Assembly (NCBI GenBank): GCA_019914945.1
Contig: CM034099.1
Span: 3,162,001-3,226,000, forward strand
Length of the DNA: 64,000 nt
Reading direction: 5' to 3'
From: Typha latifolia
Lineage: Eukaryota > Streptophyta > Magnoliopsida > Poales > Typhaceae
Within the stretch, counting starts at the first letter, position 1. Each line of letters starts with the position of its first letter. The position numbers were made by a program, and so were the translations under genes. The notes below the pieces were generated by a model. It did no database searches. It was not told the origin of the DNA and saw only the letters and a program-made list of their open reading frames with translations. Positions 50,179 through 61,505 of the stretch are shown piece after piece.

Positions 50179-53137
50179 ATGGACGGCGGCGAGGACGGAA
50201 AGGCCTCGCCGTTTCCATTTGCCGGCGCGGGCACAGGCTCTGTGGCGGGGGACGGGTGGGAGGCGGTGGCGCCGCCGGCGACGCCGCCCGTGTGGGAGGA
50301 GAGCGGGAGGGGATGGGAGGTTGTGGCCGACGTCAGCGCCGGCGTCGGTGGGGGCGGTAGCTTCGACGATTGCGCCATCTTCCCTCCCAGTCTCCACGAA
50401 GGGCTCCATCTCCATCCCGATCCGAATCAAGACCTTACCCCTCGATCTCTTCAAGAAGCTGACGGGGAGCCCTATTCCCCTCGGTGGAGCGAAGTGGTGG
50501 AGGAGGAGAAGGAGGCAGTGGTGGAGAGAACCTTTCGGTTGCAGAGGAGGTTATCGGATTCAGCGAGGAGAATTTTGGACTCCGGAATGGAGGTTATCCA
50601 GTCCAAGATGCCTTTTTGTGGAGGAGCGGGAGGAGTAATAGGAGGTGGGATTTGGTCGCTGTCTGTGTTGGCTGGGTTGGGGATAATGATGTATATGAGG
50701 CGAAGGGACCGGCGGGAGAGGGATCTACTGCTACTTCTACTTCAAGAGAAGGATCAGGTGCGACTTGCTAACCATTATTTATCGTTTTTTTTCGCGTAAT
50801 TTTACTTCCACTTGGTTTGTAATTCGAGTAGGATGTCTGCTTTTGTACATCTTTTTTTGGTAACATGCTTTTTGACCAACAGGCCTCAGCCCTTGTTTCA
50901 TTGAAACTTAAAACAGACCCCTTTCCACAAGGAAGTCTCAGCAAAACGAACTGTCTAAACAGACAAAATAATCGTTCATGGACCATTAAGGTCCTAATTA
51001 ACATCCTGACACCAAAATAAACCACCAAACTACAACCAGAACCAACTACATCAACAAAATATAGTCCATATTACATAACAGCAAGTCGGTAAAATGCACA
51101 CAAAGGCTAAAAGCTTTCACATCTGTCCGGAAGCATCAATCTTCCTCAATATTCATGATCTCTAGAGATCCTTGTGCTAGTTGACTTTTTGGAAACATGC
51201 TGAAAGTTTCAATTTTGAGAGACAAGGTAGATTGGAGCTTTTGTTCTCTTGATGGGTGGGTATCATTGTATCTAGAAGATTATTAGACATTTCATTCTTG
51301 TTCACTAATCATTATGATGATTTTCCAGTGTTTCTAATGGCATAATGGAGAATTTTTATGTTGTAGAAGGCATAATGGTTACTCTAAGAGTAATTGGACT
51401 TCAGTTTACATACTTGCATGTCATAATAAGAAATGGTTATTAGACTAGAAAATATGTTACTGCTGAAATTTCTCATTATACAGTTATTGAATGAGAAGTT
51501 GTATTACATCACTAATCAGGTAGTCCCTTATGAAAATTTTATCTGAGAATTAGAAATAGTAGTAGTTGTATCTTGTGATATTCTTAGGAAAGCTACTGGA
51601 CTTCTGATATTAATCTTATTATGGGTGTCCTAACATATGTCAGAATTCATGAAAATTATGCCACTAGTCTGAAAATATACTCACCCTTGGTATAAGAAGT
51701 TAAGAACCTTACCACGTATGTATTGTATTGGCTCTTAGGCCAACTGGGCTTTGCGGTTGTTTGCATATAAGCAAGTTCTTATTCTCTTTGTTTGTTTGCA
51801 TGTAAGGAGTTGATTATGGAGCTAAAGAGAAATCTAGTTAATTTTGGCTTAGAGTATCATTTGGGAGGGATTTAACCATCATAGAATTTGCAATTTTCTT
51901 ATAGAAACTGGTAGGTTTATATTACCTCTGTGGTTCTGTCTATGGGCAATTCAAGTAGATAACAAGTTATTTACTGAGTTACAAAAGAAATTGTTTCATA
52001 ATTTGATCTATATCGGCCATACTTTTTAGTGTCGAATTCATGTGATTCTAGGCTTTTGGCATAGAGTAAATTACTGACTTAGAATCCATAATCCTGAGTC
52101 TGTAAACATGCTTGTGTTAGTTTGTGCTTGCATCTCTATGATTATTGGCATATGCTTGGAAAATAGGGTACATGTTATACATGTTATGCCATGATTTTAT
52201 TATCTATAATGTTCTCCATTCCTTTAAGTTGAGCAAGATTTAACAGAGCAGTACAGGTTTTCTTCAGATTGTTTGCGGTTTTCTTTATTTTGTTTTCTTG
52301 CATCTTGATGTCACAAATCCATATATGAGCATTCAGTTTCTGAGGCTTTGTTTCAAAATCTTCTAACATCTGTGAGGTTGCTACTTGTACTAGCACTACG
52401 AACATGGTGATATACATGATCTTGTGGTGTAGACAACTATCGTGAGATGTCTCATTTGGCTAGGGAAAACATATATTGTTTATAGGCATATATATCCTCT
52501 CTTAGTGGGGAGATGGATAGATGCATTCATAAATGTTCTTATTCATTCTGGTTGTTGTTTGTTAGCTGCCATTGCACTCTGAGTCCCATTTTATTTTGAT
52601 TATGCAATGGCAGAGATTCTGCTATTTATGCATATCTCTATGCAATTTCTAACTTGACTGAACACAGAAGAAGGGTGCTGATGATTTGGTTCTTCTTCTA
52701 AATTACCTTTATCTGTCTTCTTATGCTTATTCTTGTAAGGTTCTGTTTAACTAAATTATACCCATCAATCTTAGCATGTTATATTTCATCTGTTACGTAT
52801 GCTATGCACGACAATTCCATGCTTTGCCTTTTTTTTTTGTGTGTGTGGGGAAGTTCCAACCATTGACTAGTGTCAATCAAAGGCCACTTTCATCTATATT
52901 TATTCCATTATCATTTTTAACTCTTTGAGACAGTCTGTCGCTGAATAGGATTGAAGTTTCCAGCTTTTGATTCTTTACATTATGCACTCTTCTTGAGTTT
53001 TATTGGTGTTAGAAATTTATATTTGCTCAATCTTATATATTCTGCAGAGAATTAGCCAGTTGCTGCATCAAATTGCACTAATGAATGAAATTAAGACCAT
53101 GTTGCCACACCAAGTTTCTGTTCTCAGGAAGTTATGA
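50179..53137 (+). CDS. Plant single-pass membrane protein with C-terminal coiled coil, function unknown
   Basis: Two exons, 50179-50757 and 53048-53137, separated by a 2.3-kb intron, give 222 residues. The N-terminal half is acidic and Gly/Pro-rich (GWEAVAPPATPPVWEESGRG). A basic amphipathic stretch (RTFRLQRRLSDSARRILDSG) follows. A single hydrophobic segment lies at about 155-174 (GGGIWSLSVLAGLGIMMYM), then RRRDRRERDLLLLLLQEKDQ runs into the second exon's RISQLLHQIALMNE and ends SVLRKL. Positive charges after the membrane segment suggest a cytosolic C-terminus. I recognise the RERDLLLLLLQEKDQRISQL pattern from uncharacterised plant membrane proteins but know no function. The exon join is supported by phase and by the continuous heptad-like leucines across it. 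I chose the ATG at 50179 because the sequence before it looks untranslated; an ATG at 50053 would add 42 residues. Confidence 0.75.
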
Positions 53138-54682
53138 TCTCTTTTGCAATCCCGTTGGCCGTTCAGCGCAGCTATAGTTTCCCTGTATTTCCATCTGATT
53201 ATTTACTTCCAAAATCCCAAGAGAACTGCTGTATTTTAATGTCATATGACTTCATACAACATGCCCAAGGTTTTATCGGTGGTTCCAAACTAGGGAGATT
53301 TTATTTTTGTGAAGGCAGCATAAGAGTTCTTCTATTTTTCTTTTTCTAGTGCATTCATGTATATGTAAATGGGAACTCCATAGGGAATACTTGAGGGTGA
53401 CTCAGAAACTTTTGTTTGATATGAGTTCAACTCCTTTGAACATCTTGCCAAATATAGGTATACTTATTATCGGTTGGTGTAATATTATAATGCCAATTTT
53501 CTTTCCTAGTTTGTCCCTCTTGAATGTCCTTAAAGCTGAAATCTCCATGCATATGCTTCTTCCTTTCCTCTGTAATTTCTTATCGGTTAGCCAAGGATGT
53601 AAATTATATAATGCTTCGATGTTGCATAACTATTAGGTTTCCATCTAACAACATGCTTATTTTGAATGATCAAAGTCCCTTTTTTTTTCTTTTAAATGTT
53701 ATAACAGTGCATAAGGGACCTGAATGAAATGAAAATTTCTCAAATAAAATCCACCATCTTCACAAGAAATTAGCAAACCAAGATCATTGTCATGCCTATG
53801 CCACTTGAGATTTGAGGATAGTGGATTTGAGAAGAGTGGGTTTATCAATTCAATAAACTAACTGATACATAAATGGTGATTTCGAATGCACTTTGCTCAC
53901 TTACCTTTCTCTCTCAATAAACTGATTAATAAATAATTTTTGCTCACCTAACAATTCAAGTGTTGCTCCACAAGGAGCCAAGTTTAGCAAGAGAGACAAA
54001 TAAAACCTTTCTAAACTCTTGTTTAGCTTTTCTTGATTGGAAGCTGGCTTAGTCCAGACAGCAACAAACAACTAGGCAAAGAGATAAAAGGAGTTTTTGA
54101 CAAACTAACCCTGTTCTAATTTTTTTATACAAAATTAGACTACTCCTTAAATTTATTACCAAATAAAATTTAATTTATCGTAATACTAACAAAAACGTTG
54201 AACTAATTAGCCTTTTTATCCCTAAGCAAAAACGCTAATTAGTTCAGCGTTTTTTTAATCCTAAAATACTAAACTAATTAGCATTTTATGTATATAAATC
54301 TTTTTAACTTAATCTTTTAGTAGTTAAAAAAATTGTCTGACGATGAACTAATTAGCATTTTTAAAAATGCTAATTAGTTTAGCTTTTTTGTTAGAGTTAC
54401 AGCTAATTAAACTCTATTTGATAATAAGTTTGAGAAACGGTCTATTTCTGTAAAAAAAAAAGGCTTTTAGTTTGGTCAAAAACTCAGAGAAAAGCTTAAC
54501 CTTATTTATCTCATTCACCCCCAATAAGAGGTCATCTTAGAAAGAATGATCTTGTTAATAGGTGAACATACAATCAAATATGATACAACGGTCTGAGAGA
54601 TTGAGACCCAAAAGGTTGATTGCTATCTTATCACAACCCTGTGTATAGTATGGGCATCAACTTTGTAGCAACACAACTGCAA
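53138..54682. other. Convergent 3' regions with a MITE insertion
   Basis: About 1.5 kb between the membrane-protein gene and GOT1. No protein gene was found. Positions 53138-53700 are probably 3' UTR. The 395-bp inverted-repeat element described separately occupies 54091-54485. Confidence 0.6.
54091..54485. mobile_element. Mutator-like MITE, copy 1 (395 bp, 9-bp target duplication)
   Basis: The ends are inverted repeats: GAGTTTTTGACAAACTAACC at the left and the complement of GAGTTTTTGACCAAACTAAA at the right. Flanking 9-mers AGATAAAAG (54082-54090) and AGAGAAAAG (54486-54494) match 8 of 9, which fits the 9-bp target-site duplication of Mutator-like elements. The interior has several CTAATTAG-centred motifs, including a perfect 34-bp palindrome at 54346-54379. 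It has no coding capacity, so it is non-autonomous. Confidence 0.8.
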
Positions 54683-56919
54683 CTAGACTGGCACTCGTTT
54701 CCCTCTGTAGCGATCTAAGAACTGCATGGAAGAAAATGGAGAATAAACGAAAATTAGTCTAGCATAAGAACTCACAGATATGTGAGTTTCATCATGCAAC
54801 CCTGAAAACGAGAGCTATTAGGTTAATATAATATCAAGTCAACAAATGGACAAGCTTTGGTGAATTGGCATACCGATGTCACAAATGGCTGCTGGAATAT
54901 CCAACCAAGGACAGGAATCCTTTGCAAGAAAACTGCAAGCGTTGACCAGAAACCACTGCGAAGTATATCAAGGGGCCGATTCAAAGGAAGAATATTAGAG
55001 TAATGTATAACACATGAATCAACATCAGAAACCGATGTGAAGATATTCACATACAGGAGAACATGTTTTTAACGTTTGAAGCAATAGCGATACTCAAAAT
55101 CAACCAACAGAGTCATCATTGAGTAAAAAAAGGATAAGAAAACAAAAGGACACTAACCTGAAGAGCACAATGAAGCCATATGACTCCAGTATCATGCCAA
55201 AAACAGGCCATCCAATCAGGATCAGAAAGAATCCTGCTCCAAAGGAGATAGTACCCTGTAAACCAGCAAAATATTAGGGCAGGAGAAAGGGAAATAAAAT
55301 TACTGGTAGATTGAGCTTTAATGGTGAGCTCACCTTGTAATTCTTAGGCTTAATGAAGAATTGCATTGTGGACTTCAGTCCGATGGTCAACATCACACCT
55401 GAGAGAAAGAGTATCTGATATAATCCATAAGTAAGAAATCTTCCAATATCATTCACTGTCTATACAAAACTACGAGTCACAAATGGAAATAGAATGCATG
55501 ATATTAAGGGGGGGAAAACTTACATTTCCCATGGCTAGAAATCCCTTATCAAAGAAGAAAATGATGCCCAAGAATGAGAAAAATATTCCAAACCCTGTCA
55601 GGCCTAGGCCAATTTCTGATCCAGATAAAGTTTCATAGTTAGTTATACTTAACCAAGGAAATGGTAAAAAATAATAACACCTGGGAACCTTTGCATTGTA
55701 ATTGTCAAGAATGCTCCTACAGAATCAGACCGTCTCATAGAGAAGTCAAGAGAAAAAAGAAAAGAAGAAGGATAATGTAAGATTTAAATGTGGAACATCC
55801 AGAACAGCTTAGAGAGTAAAAGAAGTTTCGACCAAAAAAAGAAAAGAAAACTTCAAAACAGGTGTCAGTTTAGAAATTAACATATAGCTACTTTTCTGTC
55901 TTGGATTTAAAGGAATACATGTTGCATTTTGGTGGCTGAAATCTTATGCCTCAGACGTTACAATACATGATAACTTAAAGAGAGTCACACCTCATACAAA
56001 CAAGATCAAATCCTTCAATATAAGCAAATGGGTTGTTATCGAAGTATCTTTTCATAGCTCTAGGTCAATGAAATTTAAAGATCTTGAGTTAGGAAATAGT
56101 TTGAAGTTTCATCAAGACAGAACAATAACTGCCAAAACTTAGTGAAAACTAAAGTCAAAGCTCATTGGTTAAGATAAAAAAAATATCAAGATTTTTTATT
56201 TCGACATTTATTTTCAACCACAATAGGCTAAGAACATTTTATTTCGAACTAAAACATTCATCTTTTCAAGGAGTCAAAACCAAAACTTCAAACATCTTTA
56301 GGATATATATGTTCAGTCAGCATCTATCTGCTTTTCTGTGGCAGTACTTAACTTTCAATTTTAAATCGCAGTCCAAAGTTCTCCAGGAAATGAGGAGACA
56401 AAAGGGATCCGATATTACATCTTGGAGATCTCTAAGTGGATCTCTAAGTAGATTTTACAATGCCGATTCTTGTTGTCATTAAAAGATTGAATTGTTTTGA
56501 CCTGATCTACTGCTACAAATAGAGAAGATGGAAGTTGATGCCAAATAATTAAGCTATATAGGTAAATTAGGAGTGCTGAACAGGCAAAAAACTATATTAA
56601 TTTCAAATTGGGATGGCCTGCAGGATTGGATTAATTTTGAAGAATTATAGTGCAGTACAAATAGGAAGATTGCAAAAAGAATACTTCTAAACTAGCACTC
56701 AAATTTAAGGCAAGTAATTCAAAGACTTAAAGGAAAAAAAATCCAAAATCTTTACTCATTAGTCTCAACTAAAAGAAGTGTCAGGCATCGAAAAAACAGT
56801 TGGAATGTTTCAAAGGGGGCATACCCTGTATCATCTACAACTTTAACAGAAAATATACTGTGACATGAAATAGACATAGAAATCATACTTTTCCGATCAT
56901 TCATCTCAAATGAAACCAT
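54683..56919 (-). CDS. GOT1: GOT1-type vesicle transport protein (Golgi)
   Basis: Six exons on the minus strand, 56889-56919, 55524-55615, 55334-55414, 55158-55255, 54874-54955 and 54683-54721, give 140 residues, the usual GOT1/SFT2-family length. The protein reads MVSFEMNDRKKIGLGLTGFG, then four hydrophobic segments at about 13-31, 40-57, 69-92 and 93-110 (IFFSFLGIIFFFDKG, ILFLSGVMLTIGLKS, FGAGFFLILIGWPVFGMIL, SYGFIVLFSGFWSTLAVFL). The conserved loop RIPVLGWIFQQP follows, with a basic tail FLDRYRGKRVPV. GOT1 is a tetraspan protein that acts in ER-Golgi transport and fusion in yeast; in rice GOT1B affects ER export. The first intron is 1.27 kb and the leader probably extends to a CT-rich exon near 57650-57760. 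All splice phases match and all family landmarks are intact, so it looks functional. Confidence 0.94.
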
Positions 56920-57651
56920 TCTGCCAAGATAAAGACACAAATGGAGAAGCCCTTCAACGGCAAGATAACAATCTGCAAGACAAAGAGCTCATGTGAAGTA
57001 CTTACGACTTTATGCAAAGAAGACATTCTAATAAAGAATTAGCCTTTTTATAATAGCCGCATTAGCATCCTCATGTGTTGGTCTCCATACATCAGAACCT
57101 ACTTCCGAAATATTAAATTTACCCACTACAATTGAGGAACAAATTTTGCACTGATTTTCTTCTTTTTTTACGAAAAGCCCATAGGTGAGAGATTTCATTC
57201 CTTCAAATAGATGTGTACAAGTTTGATGCACGATAAAAGGGGGAGATAGTTTAAACAAGTTCCAAAACTCGGCGAAAAAGCATTGTACCAAGCGCAAAGG
57301 ACACACAAAGTAAAGAGAAAAAAAAAAATTAAAACAAAGCCCAAGCTGCGAGACCGGCTCAGAGGACTGCTGCGGTTTTCCAATTCCCTACTTAAATATG
57401 ATCTAATTATGCCTCGCGAAACAGAGACGAACAAGAGTTCTTATCAGTATTCCGTTGCTATTATAATTTCGATTACTAAATTAACGGACAGAGCAAGAAA
57501 AACTCACTCGGGAGTTCCACAAGAAAATCGCAATCCCATTCCCAAGAAGGTCATATGGATCACCAAAACAACATAAATAAAGAACGAAAGAAGTAGCCAT
57601 CGATGATTTGAAGCAAAAGGAAAAAGAAGGGGATCGAACAAAGATATATAC

Positions 57652-57689
<38 letters not shown>

Positions 57690-58058
57690 GAACGGGCTTA
57701 TTGCGGAACCGGATCCAGCGGTTGCCGGCTGTCGCCTGAACTGATCACTCGTCTCACAAGGAGGGGACGACGGATGACAAGGGCTAAGGGGCTCGAAATA
57801 TTTATATAGTTTTCTCTTTTCGTGAAAATGGATTTTTTTTTGCAAATTTAATTAAAAGACGTAATTACTCTTATAAAAATATAATCTGATTTAAAAATAG
57901 TAGAGGTAACTTTGTAGCTTGACAACTTAATTATGATATAAGATATTACTATTAATTTTGGATGAAAATTTTATCATTAGAATATGATTGTAAATAAAAG
58001 GGGGTTAATTTTTTCTTTTGGTGGTAAAAATTGGTAAATTATATTACCTTCAAAGGTG
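56920..58058. other. GOT1 leader and spacer
   Basis: The GOT1 5' UTR, including a probable leader intron, and promoter lie here on the minus strand. The sequence is GC-richer at 57690-57790, likely the transcription start region. Positions 57800-58058 are AT-rich. No other gene seen. Confidence 0.5.
57654..57688. repeat. (AG)17 microsatellite in GOT1 5' region
   Basis: An uninterrupted AG repeat of about 35 bp; on the GOT1 (minus) strand it is a CT tract in or near the leader, a common site for GAGA-binding factors and leader pyrimidine tracts. Confidence 0.9.
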
Positions 58059-58454
58059 TAGTTTTTGACGACTAGTTTCAATATTTTTTTACCGAAATAA
58101 ATTATTTTTTAAATTTATTATTAAATAAGATCTAATTTAAAGTAACTCTAATAAAAATGCTGAGCTAATTAATATTTTATCCCTAAGTAAAAATACTAAT
58201 TAATTTAATGTTTTTGTCTAGTTCTAAAAAGCTAAATTGATCGGCATTTATATATATAAAGTCTTTTAACTTAATCTTTCAGTATTTAAGAAAAAAAATT
58301 ATCTGATGATAAAAATACTGATCTATTCAGTATTTTAAAAAATATTAATTAATTTAACATTTTCATTAGTAAATTAGATTTATTTAATAATAAATTTGAG
58401 GACCGTCCATTTCGGTTAAAAAAAAAAAAGGGGGGTTAGTTTGGTCAAAAACTC
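58059..58454. mobile_element. Mutator-like MITE, copy 2 (396 bp, 9-bp target duplication)
   Basis: It aligns over its length and in the same orientation with the element at 54091-54485. The left end is TAGTTTTTGACGACTAG; the right end is the complement of GAGTTTTTGACCAAACTAAC. Flanks TCAAAGGTG (58050-58058) and TCGAAGGTG (58455-58463) match 8 of 9. Its internal CTAATT-type palindromes are more degraded than in copy 1, so this copy is probably older. Confidence 0.8.
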
Positions 58455-58596
58455 TCGAAGGTGATTCCACTCTTAACCCGGGGATAAGGGTAATCTCATC
58501 GGAGAAATAGAGATACACAGTTGGGATTTGCGAAATAAGGGTAAGTTTATTTCAGTATAAGTCTCTTTATACTATATGCGATTGAGGCAGCATCAA

Positions 58597-59075
58597 TCAA
58601 ACAGCCGGCGATTCAGATGCCACTTCCGATCCCCCGAAGGATTTCGAAGCCCTCGCCTTGGCGAACTCGAGCACCCAATGGCGTATCTTCTTGGAGTAGA
58701 CCTGGAGTATCTCGATCCACTCTCATCCACGGAGTCGCTAGCGACGCCGTCGGGGCCGTATCCGACGATGGCAGCGGAGGAAGCGGCGGCGAACGCTTCC
58801 TCTTCGATGGCGCGAGCTGATTCGTCGGCCTCGTCGGAGGAGAGCGTGCCGTAGCGCTTGGTGAACGGGGAAGCGGATGTTAGGATTTCCACGAGGCGGC
58901 AGATCAGGCCTGGCGCGTCCGCGGCGTCGGGCGGCCACATGTTGAAGAGGAAGCTCCGGCTCTCGGCGGAGACGCCGGTCGGAGCCAGGTCGGAGGCTTC
59001 GGTGGAGGCGGACTGGGGTGTGAAGAGGTCTTCTCCGCCGCCTTGAGGTTAGGAATCTCTGAGGTCTTCCGCCAT
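58597..59075 (-). pseudogene. MAF1: WPP-domain (MFP1-attachment-factor-like) pseudogene
   Basis: Read on the minus strand, the ATG at 59073-59075 hits a stop (59049-59051) after eight codons. The WPP domain, which targets plant proteins to the nuclear envelope, is nevertheless clear: NMWPP at about 58929, then CRLVEILTSASPFTKRYGTL, SSDEADESARAIEEEAFAAA. Just after WPP an extra base and, about 20 bases on, a missing base replace the expected TPRTRQAV with DAADAPGL. A third shift near 58720-58735 moves the C-terminus out of frame; the other frame there reads EWIEILQVYSKKIRHWVLEF, exactly what MAF1-type proteins have. With an early stop and three frame changes this is a broken copy, although assembly error is possible. 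GC content is high and intron-free, as in intact MAF1 genes. Confidence 0.8.
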
Positions 59076-59823
59076 AGACGACGAGATCTTAGGACTTAGG
59101 AGAGGGAGGGGGAAAGGGAAGGGAGGAGGGGGCGATTTGAAATAGGAGTTCTTGAGATTGACTCCAATATCAAATAAAAAATTATAATAAAAAAAAAATA
59201 ATAATAATAACAATAACGTCCCCATCGTTCACAAACAGACTGCTTAAAATCTAAATTAGGCAGCTATAAAAGAAAAAAAAAATTCTCGGCTTTGGAAAAA
59301 ATAGTTGGGCATAGTCAGATCGGCTAGTCCACCGGATCGGCCAAGTCAAAACGATATAATAAATAAATTTTTATTATTGATAGATAATCGATAAGCTAAT
59401 AGTAAATTAATTAAACACAAAGGCTAGTCCTTTCCCATATATAATAGAAGTTAAAAGCGGGCAGACCCGTATCTGGGTGATGATGTATAGAAACAAGTTA
59501 ATAATATCGGTCAACTTACAACCTCAGCAGGATCACGTTTACATCACGTCCCCATGGTTCACAAAACGACGTGCTTGGAATTTGGAAGTGAATTGAGAGT
59601 TTGAGACCCCACCATCCATATATGCATGCTAATGCTACACTCACCTAGAGAAAAAACATGACATGCTCCCGCCCCTGCGTTCCTCTCTGTTGACTCCTCT
59701 TTCATCCCTCACCAATCCCCACTGCATTGACCTAATCCTGGATTGGGATCTCTTACCCTTCCCCCCCTGCCTTGTTAGATTTCTTCTCTCGGTCTAGTCG
59801 GTCTGTAAAAAGTACTACGAAGT
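59076..59823. other. Spacer and promoter of the KJC1-like gene
   Basis: About 750 bp. The first 150 bases are AT-rich repeats, the rest promoter-like, with a CT-rich leader at 59660-59800. No gene seen. Confidence 0.5.
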
Positions 59824-60099
59824 ATGGGGATCTCGGAAGGAAAGGTGGTTGCTGTGATCATGGTCGGTGGGCCAACAAAGGGTATGGAAATTTTTTTTTC
59901 TTCTTTTTTCCCTCAAATTTAAGCGTGGCCTTCTTCCCAAAATGGGATTTTTCTCATGGGTTTTCTTGTTTTTTTGGCTATTGTTGCTTCTTTTGATGCA
60001 GGGACCCGGTTTCGTCCCCTGTCCTTGAATGTTCCAAAGCCCTTGTTTCCATTGGCGGGGCAGCCAATGGTGCATCACCCCATATCTGCGTGCCGAAGG
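59824..60099 (+). CDS. KJC1: KJC1-like GDP-mannose pyrophosphorylase homologue, first two exons (3' end outside window)
   Basis: Coding exons 59824-59881 and 60002-60099 encode the first 52 residues: [20 protein letters not shown], then [20 protein letters not shown] and [12 protein letters not shown]. This is the nucleotidyltransferase signature (GG..KGTR.RPLS, PKPL) of the mannose-1-phosphate guanylyltransferase family, closest to the KONJAC type that stimulates GDP-mannose production for glucomannan and ascorbate in plants. Later exons are not in the window: after the GTATGT donor at 60100 the intron runs through at least 3.9 kb of retroelement sequence to the window end. Whether the gene is complete beyond the window is unknown; the two visible exons are intact and correctly phased. 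Confidence 0.85.
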
Positions 60100-60183
60100 G
60101 TATGTAATCTAGCTATAGCTAAATGAATGGCTAATTCCTTGAGTAATTTTGTCGGATTATATTTTCTTTCAAGAGAATTTGAA

Positions 60184-61505
60184 TGTGAAGAAGATTTTCT
60201 TGATATCATTCAATGAATCAGGTTACATGCTTAATACAGGATGTGTACGCATTAGATCCACAATTCATGGCCTTAAGATTTAAATCCTACCATATACAGA
60301 TGTCTATTAACAGCTATTAACACAATCATAGCTGGCTAATAGAATCAGTTAAGAGGTCATATTGTATTCTCTCCTTTAACATAGCTATTGACACAATTAT
60401 AGTCAGCTAACAGAATCAATTAAAGGATCATATCAGATTCTTTCGTTTAACACTCCCCCTCAAGTTGGAATGTATATTGATTACATTCAACTTGCTGAGC
60501 AATGCCTCAAATTGTGTCGAACTCAATGGCTTGGTGAATAAGTCTGCTGGTTAATCACTGGTTCGGATGTATGCCATCTTAATTACCCATCTCTGCTTTA
60601 CAAACCACATGACAATCAATCTCTATATGTTTCGGGCACTCATGAAAAACTGGGTTCGAAGCTATATGTATAGCTGCTTGGTTGTCACAGAACAGCTTAC
60701 CTGGCTGAGCTTGACACATATTCAAATCTTTTAATATACTTTGTAACCAAGTTACGTCACACCATGTAGTAGTCATGGAATGATATTTTGCCTCCGCACT
60801 TGAACGCACCATTGTACTTTGTATCTTTGTCTTCCAAGAGGTTGGTGCATGTCCAAGTAGGATGCAATATCCAGTCAGAGATCTTCTTGTGTTGTTACAA
60901 CGAGCCCAATCAGCATCACAAAATGTTTTCAGTTCTAGTGGTCCTTTGGAAGGTAAAAGAATCCCTTGTCTAGGTGTGTGTTTGATGTACCACAAGACCT
61001 TGTGTGCAGCTTCAAGATGAGGTTGTCTAGGCTTGTCCATGAACTGACTTAATATGTGAACAACATGCACAAGGTCTGGTCTCGTAATTGTGAGGTATAT
61101 TAGTCACCCTATTAGTCTCTGATATTGGGATAGATCATGCAATAATTCACCACTCACTTGTGTTAATGACAAGTTTTGATCAACTGGGAAACGTGAGGGT
61201 TTAGCACTGAGAAAACCACTGCCTTCAGAAACTTCCAAGGCATAGTATTTTAGTTGCCCCATGTCCTTTAGTTTGAACTGGCTTGAAAGAAATTGCTTGG
61301 TATCAATGATGTCTTCCAAATTATTTCCTGCCAATATCACATCATCAACATAAACCAGTAATGTCGTGAATCTACTTGAATGATTTCAGACGAACAATGA
61401 ATAATTCGATCAGGATTGGTGAAATCCAACTAATTTGAGGCCTGTTGATAGTTTAAGAAACCACTGCCGTGAGGCTTGCTTCAAACTGTAAATGGATTTG
61501 TGAAG
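60184..61505 (-). mobile_element. Ty1/copia retrotransposon fragment: RT end, RNase H, polypurine tract, LTR
   Basis: On the minus strand the order is reverse transcriptase (KQASRQWF near 61470, the catalytic YVDD near 61340, GNNLEDIIDTKQFL), then RNase H (FCDADWARCNNTRRSLTGYC, MVRSSAEAKYHSM, FCDNQAAIHIASNPVFHECP), then the usual C-terminal coding end and polypurine tract TTGAGGGGGAGTG. An LTR begins TGTTAAACG at 60452 and runs towards about 60184 (far end uncertain). In-frame TGA codons at 61386-61388 and 61104-61106 break the RT region. It lies in the second intron of the KJC1-like gene, in opposite orientation. The 5' part resumes at 63858. Confidence 0.88.
60312..60453. repeat. 71-bp tandem duplication inside the copia LTR
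   Basis: Units 60312-60382 and 60383-60453 share AGCTATT(A/G)ACACAAT.ATAG, AGAATCA.TTAA and TTTAACA. They have diverged noticeably. The pair sits at the LTR's outer (minus-strand 5') end, where LTR enhancers usually lie. Confidence 0.8.

Noticed and set aside
58576..58854. Plus-strand open frame opposite the WPP pseudogene
   Set aside because: GC-rich antisense shadow; the conserved protein signal is on the minus strand.
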